From the NCBI GenBank assembly GCA_028284845.1, contig JANQQY010000409.1, positions 1-6,368 on the forward strand: a stretch of DNA of 6,368 nt. Reading direction: 5' to 3'. Below, piece after piece: positions 1 to 5,136 of the stretch. The stretch's first letter is position 1, and each line of letters starts with the position of its first letter. The notes under the pieces are model-generated. The model was given only the letters and a program-made list of their open reading frames with translations. It had not been told where the DNA came from and made no database searches. The position numbers and the translations under genes are program-made. Source of the DNA: Spirochaetales bacterium (GTDB lineage: Bacteria; Spirochaetota; Spirochaetia; DSM-27196; SLST01).

Positions 1-24
1 GGCCTCACGAAGGAGGGCTCATGA
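1..24 (+). CDS. Possible 3' end of an upstream gene (last 7 codons)
   Basis: Reading from base 1 gives G-L-T-K-E-G-S followed by TGA at 22-24, which overlaps the next gene's ATG as ATGA. This stop-start overlap is typical of translationally coupled operon genes, so a CDS probably enters from the left and ends here. Too little is visible to name it. TPM/LemA loci often carry a second TPM-domain gene, so that is one guess. Any frame can end in a stop by chance, so support is weak. Confidence 0.35.
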   Translation, partial: GLTKEGS

Positions 25-794
25 ACATCCGGCCGAGGGTGCTTCGCGCCCTGACTCTTGCGGCACTCCTCCTCGTCGCGGCGGCCTTGAACGCGCAGGA
101 TCTTCCGCGGTCGCAAGGCTTCGTGAACGACTTCGCCGGCGTCATACCCAGCTCGGACGAGGCGACAATGCGAGGGATCGCCGAGGAAGTGCAACAGAAG
201 ACCGGGGCGGAGATCGCCGTCGTCACCGTTGATACGTTCGCGCCGTTTGGTTCCATCGAGCAGTTCGGCATCGCTCTCGCAGAAGAGTGGGGCGTGGGCG
301 GCGCTGCGGACGACTCGGGCGTCATGCTCATCGTTGCAATCCAAGAGCGTGATCTCCGCATCGAGGTCGGCTTTGGGCTTGAGGGCGCGATTCCCGACGG
401 GCGCGCCGGGGCACTCCTTGACGACTTTGTCGTCCCCGATCTGCGGAACAACGACTACGGAGCCGGACTGACGAACGGGGTCGCGGCTCTCGCGGAGATC
501 ATCGCAGATGAATACGAAGTCACGCTCACCGGCGCGGGCCCGGAGCCGGTCCGACGAGGCGAGGAGTCGTTTGACGTTGGGAATCTTATCTACTTCATAT
601 TTGTGATCATCTTTTTTGGTGGTCGCTGGTTCTTCTGGCCACTCCTCTTTGCCGGTCGGCGCCGCGGTTTCTTTGGCGGTGGTTTTGGGTCGTCCGGCGG
701 CAGAAGCAGCTTTGGCGGTAGCCGAGGCGGAGGCGGCTTTGGTGGATTCGGCGGCGGCAGTTTTGGTGGAGGCGGCGCCTCCAGAGGATTCTAA
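21..794 (+). CDS. TPM-domain (YgcG-type) exported membrane protein with Gly-rich C-terminal tail
   Basis: A 257-residue protein of the TPM_phosphatase/YgcG type. Residues 1-25 form a signal peptide: Arg-rich start, Leu/Ala core, likely cleavage after ALNA. The TPM domain spans about 33-165 and shows the family landmarks GFVNDFAGVI (33-42), EIAVVTVDTF (64-73), a WGVGG segment (90-94), the RIEVGFGLEGAIPD core (113-126) and NDYGAGL (144-150). A hydrophobic, Phe/Trp-rich membrane segment follows (about 187-212), then a GRRRG positive cluster, then a Gly/Phe/Ser-rich tail ending GGGGASRGF. The TPM domain should therefore lie outside the cytoplasmic membrane, with the basic cluster and tail inside. 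The ATG at 21 has a strong AAGGAGG site at 10-16. lemA follows after 10 bases, the usual partnership for this family. Some TPM proteins have reported phosphatase activity and others act in photosystem repair; the role here is unknown, with envelope maintenance an inference. Confidence 0.9.
   Translation: MNIRPRVLRALTLAALLLVAAALNAQDLPRSQGFVNDFAGVIPSSDEATMRGIAEEVQQKTGAEIAVVTVDTFAPFGSIEQFGIALAEEWGVGGAADDSGVMLIVAIQERDLRIEVGFGLEGAIPDGRAGALLDDFVVPDLRNNDYGAGLTNGVAALAEIIADEYEVTLTGAGPEPVRRGEESFDVGNLIYFIFVIIFFGGRWFFWPLLFAGRRRGFFGGGFGSSGGRSSFGGSRGGGGFGGFGGGSFGGGGASRGF
664..791 (+). repeat. Low-complexity GGY-rich stretch encoding a Gly/Phe/Ser tail
   Basis: The 3' end of the TPM gene is dominated by GGT/GGC/GGA codons interspersed with TTT/TTC and AGC, encoding irregular FGG(G/S) units from about residue 215 to 257. 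Gly-rich tails of this kind are common in TPM/YgcG proteins and usually end in a GGxS-type C-terminus. The units are imperfect and synonymous codons vary, so this looks like protein-level selection for a flexible tail, not a recent DNA tandem duplication. The reading frame stays open to the TAA at 792-794. Confidence 0.7.
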
Positions 795-804
795 AGGAGC
801 ATAC

Positions 805-1386
805 ATGGCATCATCTAAACGCTGGATCGCACCTGTCGCGATCATCGTCATTCTTGTCGCGATTGGAGCCTTCTGGTTCATCGGTCAGCAGAACTCAATC
901 ATCCGGCTTGAAGAAAATATCGACGGCTCGTGGAGCGAGGTCGAGAATCAGCTGCAGCGGCGAAGTGACCTCATCCCGAACCTCGTCGCGACTGTGCGTG
1001 GCTTTGCTGAGCAGGAAGAGCAGATCTTCACGGAGATCGCGAACGCTCGCGCCCGACTCGCCGGTGCCGGAAGCGTTGGTGAGACTGCCGAGAGCTACGA
1101 CGAACTTCAGGGCGCTCTCTCCCGGCTCCTGGTAGTCGTTGAGAACTACCCGCAGCTTCAATCGAATGAGAATTTCATCAGACTTCAGGATGAGCTTGCC
1201 GGGACCGAGAATCGGATAGCCGTTGCTCGACAGCGCTACAACTCAACCGTTCAGGAGTTCAATACACGCATCCGCCTCTTCCCAACGCGGATTGTGGCGA
1301 ACCGTCTTGGTCTTGATGAGCGAGAGTACTTCGAGATCAGCGAAGCCGCGAGAGAGGTCCCAACCGTCGACTTTGGCGACGGCTGA
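805..1386 (+). CDS. lemA: LemA family membrane protein
   Basis: A 193-residue LemA-family protein, the usual length for the family. Residues 6-27 form one N-terminal membrane helix (WIAPVAIIVILVAIGAFWFI), after which the chain is a helical bundle. Family motifs are clear: QRRSDLIPNLVATVRG (51-66), the ENYPQLQSNENFIRLQDEL segment (113-131), TENRIAVARQRYNSTVQEFN (134-153) and the tail FPTRIVANRLGLDEREYFE (159-177). The frame is open upstream to 616, but the ATG at 805 is chosen because GGAG at 796-799 precedes it by 5 bases and the protein then begins just before the membrane helix. It follows the TPM gene by 10 bases and shares its transcript. LemA proteins have an N-out or membrane-anchored topology and no settled biochemical role; links to envelope stress and antigen presentation are reported in some bacteria. 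Identification is firm, function is not. Confidence 0.95.
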   Translation: MASSKRWIAPVAIIVILVAIGAFWFIGQQNSIIRLEENIDGSWSEVENQLQRRSDLIPNLVATVRGFAEQEEQIFTEIANARARLAGAGSVGETAESYDELQGALSRLLVVVENYPQLQSNENFIRLQDELAGTENRIAVARQRYNSTVQEFNTRIRLFPTRIVANRLGLDEREYFEISEAAREVPTVDFGDG

Positions 1387-1405
1387 TCTAAGACGTGCAG
1401 AGCCG

Positions 1406-1461
1406 GTGCAAGCCGATGCTGATTGATACCTCGCTAGAGCTTATCAATCAGCATGCTGCAC
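1406..1461. terminator. Long hairpin at the convergent lemA / glycosidase 3' ends
   Basis: Bases 1416-1428 (ATGCTGATTGATA) are the exact reverse complement of 1442-1454 (TATCAATCAGCAT), a 13-bp perfect stem with a 13-base loop. The stem extends outward, after small bulges on the left arm (1414-1415 and 1411), through GC 1412-1413 with GC 1455-1456 and GTGCA 1406-1410 with TGCAC 1457-1461, giving 20 base pairs in all. The - strand gene's TAG stop (1434-1436) sits in the loop and its last codons form the right arm. Neither strand has a clear U-run after the stem, so it is not a canonical intrinsic terminator. Its place between convergent genes favours a bidirectional 3'-end or termination structure. 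Confidence 0.55.
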
Positions 1462-2894
1462 TTGCCTGAAGGGATGGGGAGCGTCTTGCGCTTCTTCCCC
1501 AGAACGTCGATCGTGAAGTAGTAGAGCTTCTCGCTCTCGAGTCGAATCTCCCAGCCACGACCACTCTTGTTACTCAGGATCGTGATCATATTGCGCTTCA
1601 ACGAGAGACTCTCGATCCCCATGATCTCGAGGGTCGGTACGATCCAGTCGACCGTCTTGCGCGGGAGACTGACGTAGAGACCAATGATGTTCTCGATCAT
1701 CAGGGCGATGGTCGCGAGTCCTACGTACGGCAGGTAATCCGCTCGCGGCCAGTCCTTTTTTCCGGGCCATTGAGCGTGGCCATCTTTGCGCGGGAGGTAG
1801 GCCTCCCAGACCTTGCCCTTCTCTTTGCCTTCAGGATGAAGGGTGTCCAGGATGTAGTACATGTGGCGGATCGAGCATTCGCGGGCGAACTCGTACTTGC
1901 CGTATTTCTCGAGTCCCTTGACCACCATAAAGGTAAACGGCGAGAGGACCGAACCGCGGAAGCCTGTGCCCCTGTCTGAGAATGCCTCCTCATCGGCCGC
2001 GAGCGTGGGGAAGGGGTTCTCCACGCCGAAGGTCTTCTCGTTGCTGAGATGAGCGATGAGTTTCTCCGAACGCTCTTCGTTCGGAAGCTCTGCCAGGAGC
2101 GGCCAGAAGCTCGCAATCGTCTTGACGTGGACCTGCTCCTGTTTTTTGTCCAGGTCGTAGTAAATGCCGTCCTTGTCGTTCCACATCAGATTGTTGATGC
2201 GTGTCTTGAGCGAGAAGAATTGGCGGTTGTATCGGAAGCTTATCTCTTTGTCGTTTAATATCTCGCCCAGTTGGGCCATGTAGAGCGCGTTGATCGCCTG
2301 CTGAGTGTTGAAGTCAACGGGATAGTAGCAGCCCTTCCGCGGCGCGTTCGGCATCATGGTCGCCGTAAGGGGTACGGCGTAGAGACCACTCTCATCCTGG
2401 AACGTTTCCTCAAGCCACTCGTAGTACTTCTCCAGGATCGGCATCACGTCACGGATGCGCTTCTTGTTTCCAATCTTGTGGTAGATGTTGTACTCGGCCC
2501 ACGCAAAGAGGGGAGGTTGCACCAGTTCAGGATTGTCCTTGGACGAGACCGGCTTTCCGTCCTTGATGCTGTACTCGCATCTGATCGCCCCGTTTGCTTC
2601 CTGCTTCTCGTAGAAGATGTCGAGTTGTGGTCCGGGTTGATAGATACGATTGCTGTAGACCATAAAGAAGGTCGACATGATCGAGTCGAACTGTGTGATC
2701 GACGTGCTTTCGGGGTGGACAAAGAACTTGCTCCCGAACTTGCTTCGAACCGTTGGCTTTCGCCAGAAGTCGCCCGACCAGGCCCACGTCTGGTTGTAGA
2801 CGTCTACAAAGTCCTGATCATAGAAGTGAATGGAGGGGAATTCGCGCTTCGCGGTCGAGGCGCCCGCCGGTGCTTCGTCTGTATATGTTTCCAA
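1434..2894 (-). CDS. MGH1-like / trehalase-superfamily (alpha/alpha)6 glycoside hydrolase
   Basis: A 486-residue protein resembling the MGH1-like (GH63/GH37 clan) six-hairpin glycosidases. Visible landmarks are TSITQFDSIMSTFF (64-77), LDIFYEKQEANGAIRCEY (91-108), PPLFAWAEYNIY (127-138), YPVDFNTQQAINALYM (191-206), LMWNDKDGIYYDLD (236-249), KTIASFWPLLAEL (258-270), FPTLAADE (295-302), KVWEAYLP (361-368) and LPYVGLATIALMIENIIGL (388-406). A small beta-rich C-terminal part follows (about 415-486). E364 in KVWEAYLP is the best candidate for the catalytic base. There is no signal peptide, so a cytoplasmic enzyme on an alpha-linked oligosaccharide or glycoside such as mannosylglycerate- or trehalose-like compounds is likely; the substrate cannot be read from sequence. 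The start is TTG at 2894: an in-frame stop lies 15 bases upstream and the first ATG is at residue 73. AAAGAG about 8 bases upstream is a modest ribosome site. Residue 182 is Pro where relatives usually have the acidic Asp (see findings). Confidence 0.85.
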   Translation of the reverse strand: METYTDEAPAGASTAKREFPSIHFYDQDFVDVYNQTWAWSGDFWRKPTVRSKFGSKFFVHPESTSITQFDSIMSTFFMVYSNRIYQPGPQLDIFYEKQEANGAIRCEYSIKDGKPVSSKDNPELVQPPLFAWAEYNIYHKIGNKKRIRDVMPILEKYYEWLEETFQDESGLYAVPLTATMMPNAPRKGCYYPVDFNTQQAINALYMAQLGEILNDKEISFRYNRQFFSLKTRINNLMWNDKDGIYYDLDKKQEQVHVKTIASFWPLLAELPNEERSEKLIAHLSNEKTFGVENPFPTLAADEEAFSDRGTGFRGSVLSPFTFMVVKGLEKYGKYEFARECSIRHMYYILDTLHPEGKEKGKVWEAYLPRKDGHAQWPGKKDWPRADYLPYVGLATIALMIENIIGLYVSLPRKTVDWIVPTLEIMGIESLSLKRNMITILSNKSGRGWEIRLESEKLYYFTIDVLGKKRKTLPIPSGKCSMLIDKL

Positions 2895-2957
2895 TAGCTT
2901 AGCTCTTTACGTTGCGATCGATCCGATATAGGCTCGGCCTACGGGAACACTTGCGTG

Positions 2958-2986
2958 AGAATACTTTGTCGGTATTCCGTTGTCAA
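2958..2986 (-). promoter_or_regulatory. Sigma70-type promoter for the glycosidase gene
   Basis: Read on the - strand, a perfect TTGACA (2986-2981) is followed after exactly 17 bases by TATTCT (2963-2958), which matches TATAAT at 4 of 6 positions. The predicted transcript would start near 2951 and carry a leader of about 56 bases before the TTG start. The promoter lies in the 116-base divergent gap shared with the response regulator, so a regulator bound here could affect both genes. No convincing operator palindrome was seen. Confidence 0.6.
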
Positions 2987-3010
2987 ATTGGACCCCGAAC
3001 CACCACAGAA

Positions 3011-3376
3011 ATGGCACAGATACTTGTCGTAGATGACGACGAAAAGATATGCACGCTCGTCTCGCGGCTGCTCCAGATGGAAGGGCATGAGGTCGACGTT
3101 GAGACCTCCGGAGTAGGCGCGCTCGATCGGCTTCGGTCGGAACTCTATGATGCTCTCCTGCTCGACATCGTCATGCCGGAGATGGGTGGTATAGAGACGA
3201 TCATGGAGATTCGTCAGACGCAGCCCGATATCCCGATCATCATCATGTCAGGCAAGATCCCCGTAGAAGACGCCTCCGTCACCCGACTCGTCTCGAGATA
3301 CGGAGCGATCTCAATCCTGGGGAAGCCGTTTTCCGCCGATGAGCTCAAGCGAACGGTCCGACAGGCTGTTGCTTGA
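3011..3376 (+). CDS. Single-domain response regulator (CheY-like receiver)
   Basis: A 121-residue stand-alone receiver domain with no output domain. The acidic pocket is D8-D9-D10 (ILVVDDDEK), the phospho-acceptor is D52 (LLLDIVMPEMGG), the switch hydroxyl is S80 (IIIMSGK) and the conserved Lys is K105 (ILGKPF), so phosphorylation chemistry should be intact. The aromatic switch residue equivalent to CheY Tyr106 appears to be Ile102. No histidine kinase is adjacent, so this is an orphan regulator; it would work by binding a partner or as a phosphorelay step, not by binding DNA through its own output domain. The frame runs upstream to a TTG at 2912, but the ATG at 3011 is preferred because it puts the receiver's first beta strand at residue 3, as is typical. 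No Shine-Dalgarno sequence precedes it and no clear + strand promoter was found. Its stop codon overlaps the -35 box of the gatC promoter. Its partner and target pathway are unknown. Confidence 0.9.
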   Translation: MAQILVVDDDEKICTLVSRLLQMEGHEVDVETSGVGALDRLRSELYDALLLDIVMPEMGGIETIMEIRQTQPDIPIIIMSGKIPVEDASVTRLVSRYGAISILGKPFSADELKRTVRQAVA

Positions 3377-3401
3377 CAACGAAATGGTCCGGCGGCATAG
3401 T
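3373..3401 (+). promoter_or_regulatory. Promoter of gatCAB, predicted to give a leaderless transcript
   Basis: TTGACA at 3373-3378 (perfect -35) is separated by 17 bases from CATAGT at 3396-3401, which matches TATAAT at 4 of 6 positions. The -35 overlaps the TGA stop of the response regulator (3374-3376). Initiation 6-9 bases after the -10 box would fall at 3407-3410, on or just before the A of the gatC ATG at 3410. The bases before that ATG contain no Shine-Dalgarno-like purine run, which fits leaderless translation. Confidence 0.6.
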
Positions 3402-3409
3402 CCGTTAGC

Positions 3410-3691
3410 ATGGATCGTGCCGAGCTCGACGTCACGGCAGAACTGGCGCTTCTCAACCTCAACGAGACAGAACAAGCGGATCTTGAGACGGCCGTAGGCC
3501 AGCTTCTTGAGTACTTCTCCGCGATGGATCTGGTCGATGTGAGCGGTCTCGAACCGACGACTCACGCCTTGAGCGAGGGGAATCGCCTACGGCCCGACAC
3601 TCCTCGAACCGCGACCGGCATTGAGGACGAGATTCTTGAGCAGGCGCCCGACCTTGAAGATCGCTTTATTGCCATCCCCAACGTACTGTAG
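3410..3691 (+). CDS. gatC: Asp-tRNA(Asn)/Glu-tRNA(Gln) amidotransferase subunit C
   Basis: A 93-residue GatC, normal length. This small subunit wraps around GatA and helps hold the GatA-GatB interface in the cytoplasmic amidotransferase, which converts misacylated Glu-tRNA(Gln) and/or Asp-tRNA(Asn) to the correct aminoacyl-tRNA. Family features are an N-terminal helical region (TAELALLNLNETEQADLE, 9-26), then QLLEYFSAMDLVDVSGLEPTTHAL (31-54), the arginine-aspartate turn RPD (61-63), and the conserved end APDLEDRFIAIPNVL (79-93). The ATG at 3410 gives the usual family length; there is no Shine-Dalgarno site and a promoter ends 8 bases upstream. It is the first gene of the gatCAB operon, with gatA starting 8 bases after its TAG. 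Its presence implies that the organism lacks, or does not rely solely on, GlnRS and/or AsnRS; which of the two tRNAs it serves cannot be told here. Confidence 0.95.
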   Translation: MDRAELDVTAELALLNLNETEQADLETAVGQLLEYFSAMDLVDVSGLEPTTHALSEGNRLRPDTPRTATGIEDEILEQAPDLEDRFIAIPNVL

Positions 3692-3699
3692 AGCTGCCC

Positions 3700-5136
3700 G
3701 TGGCACACACTATTCTGTCCCAATGGAAATCTACGCTCGCCTCCTCTGAATACGCTACGACCCTGACACAGCGCGACCAGTCGCTCAACAGTTTCCTTGA
3801 GATCGACCCAGGACGTCGCGCGAGCGATGCGGAGGGCCCGCTTGCCGGTATTCCAATTGGCGTAAAAGACAATATTGCGGTTCGCGGATTCCAGTTGAGC
3901 TGCGGCAGCAAGATCCTGGCAGGCCATGTCGCCCCGTACGATGCAACCATCGTGTCGCGGCTGATCTCCGCCGGAGCGGTGCCTGTCGGAAAGACCAACC
4001 TGGACGAGTTCGGGATGGGTTCATCGACCGAGATGTCTGCGTCGGGACCAACGAACAACCCATGGGACCTTTCTCGCGTCGCCGGCGGTTCATCCGGTGG
4101 GTCGGCGGCTGCGGTCGCGGCCGGGCTCGTGCCGCTTGCCATCGGCACAGACACAGGTGGTTCGGTCAGGCAACCGGCGGCGTTCTGCGGTGTCTACGGA
4201 CTCAAGCCGACCTATGGCACCCTCTCACGCTACGGTCTTGTCGCCTACGCCTCATCCCTTGAGGTCGCGGGCCTCATCACGACGGACATCGATCTTCTCG
4301 AGACGGCCTTTTGGTTGGGAACCGGGCAGGACGTGATGGATCAAACCTCAACCGAGCATCCAAAGAGTGGAAGCGGCGAGGTCTCGACCGTGGGGATCTT
4401 GAGCGGTGATCTCGAACTCGATCCGCCGACAGAGGCTGCCTACAAGAATTTCATCGAGACGGTGAAGGCCTCGGGTATCTCGGTGAAGGAGGTCGAGCTT
4501 TCAACGCTCGACTATTCCGTCCCTGCCTACTACACCATCGCTACGGCGGAGGCGAGCGCTAACCTGGCGCGCTTCAACGGTGTTCGGTACGGGCAACGGC
4601 CTATCTTCGCTGAGAACCCGGACGAGCTTATGCGCCAGGCCCGTGCCGAAGGATTTGGTTCCGAGGTGAAGCTCCGCATCCTGCTTGGAACCTATGTGCT
4701 TCGAAGCGGCTTCCAGGAGCAGTACTACCAGCGAGCGCAGAAGATCCGAACGGCTATTCGGAACGAGTTGGCCGAGCTCTTTGCATCCGTTGATCTCCTT
4801 GTGCTTCCGGTCTTCCCAACGGTCGCTTTCACGCACGGCGAAAACGGGCTTAGCAGCTTCCAGCAGAAGCTTGCAGATCGATTTACCACGCTGGCGAATC
4901 TCGCGGCCCTGCCCGCCCTGAGCATTCCTGCCGGTGTTCACGAAGGCCTTCCCGTCGGCATTCAGGCGATGGCACCGGCCTTCGCTGAGGACCGCCTATT
5001 CTCGCTTGCCAGGAGCATGGCAGAGAGTATTCCCGTAGAGCGACCACCACACTTTGCGGCCAGCATCGCCGATGAGATCTCTTCGGCGGGAAATGTCGCA
5101 CAGGGCGACAGCGGCACCGCGGGAGCCGAGTCGTGA
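3700..5136 (+). CDS. gatA: Asp-tRNA(Asn)/Glu-tRNA(Gln) amidotransferase subunit A (glutaminase)
   Basis: A 478-residue amidase-signature enzyme that hydrolyses glutamine and passes ammonia through a tunnel to GatB. The Ser-cisSer-Lys triad is present: K56 in GIPIGVKDNI (50-59), S131 in AGGSSGGSAAAV (128-139) and nucleophile S155 in GTDTGGSVRQPA (149-160). The spacings, 75 and 24 residues, equal those of K79, S154 and S178 in Staphylococcus aureus GatA. Downstream landmarks include YGLKPTYGTLSRYGLVAYASS (from 166), SEVKLRILLGTYVL and LLVLPVFPTVAF. The N-terminal part before K56 is about 23 residues shorter than the S. aureus protein, while the C-terminus carries a loose Ser/Gly/Ala-rich tail. 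The start is GTG at 3700, 8 bases after the gatC stop, with only a weak GAG upstream, so coupling to gatC translation is likely. The TGA stop (5134-5136) overlaps the gatB start. Identification is secure. Confidence 0.97.
   Translation: MAHTILSQWKSTLASSEYATTLTQRDQSLNSFLEIDPGRRASDAEGPLAGIPIGVKDNIAVRGFQLSCGSKILAGHVAPYDATIVSRLISAGAVPVGKTNLDEFGMGSSTEMSASGPTNNPWDLSRVAGGSSGGSAAAVAAGLVPLAIGTDTGGSVRQPAAFCGVYGLKPTYGTLSRYGLVAYASSLEVAGLITTDIDLLETAFWLGTGQDVMDQTSTEHPKSGSGEVSTVGILSGDLELDPPTEAAYKNFIETVKASGISVKEVELSTLDYSVPAYYTIATAEASANLARFNGVRYGQRPIFAENPDELMRQARAEGFGSEVKLRILLGTYVLRSGFQEQYYQRAQKIRTAIRNELAELFASVDLLVLPVFPTVAFTHGENGLSSFQQKLADRFTTLANLAALPALSIPAGVHEGLPVGIQAMAPAFAEDRLFSLARSMAESIPVERPPHFAASIADEISSAGNVAQGDSGTAGAES
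5121..5125 (+). promoter_or_regulatory. Ribosome binding site for gatB inside the gatA 3' end
   Basis: GGGAG lies 7 bases before the GTG at 5133, within the last codons of gatA. It supports that GTG, which overlaps the gatA stop as GTGA, as the true gatB start. The codons that follow give a normal GatB N-terminus (MSYRSYVGLEIHIQL). Confidence 0.6.

Noticed and set aside
5..451. A 148-codon Ser/Arg/Pro-rich open frame on the - strand opposite the TPM gene
   Set aside because: Its composition is typical of a shadow frame of a GC-rich gene, and the opposite strand encodes a clear TPM domain with a strong ribosome site.
616..804. N-terminal extension of the lemA frame by 63 codons
   Set aside because: The extra sequence is the out-of-frame reading of the TPM Gly-rich tail; the ATG at 805 has GGAG at the right distance and a normal LemA N-terminus.
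1462..1480. U-run to complete a classic intrinsic terminator after the 1406-1461 hairpin
   Set aside because: The bases after the stem on either strand are mixed, with no T-tract, so a canonical Rho-independent call is not supported.
2271..2897. A 208-codon open frame on the + strand opposite the glycosidase gene
   Set aside because: It lies entirely antisense to a gene with clear family motifs, has no ribosome site and its translation resembles no known family; it is a codon-bias shadow.
2912..3010. Upstream TTG start for the response regulator adding 33 residues
   Set aside because: The added residues match no receiver fold element and cover the opposite-strand promoter; the ATG at 3011 gives the typical receiver start.
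3377..3409. Terminator between the response regulator and gatC
   Set aside because: No stem-loop of note is present in these 33 bases, so read-through from the regulator into gatCAB remains possible.
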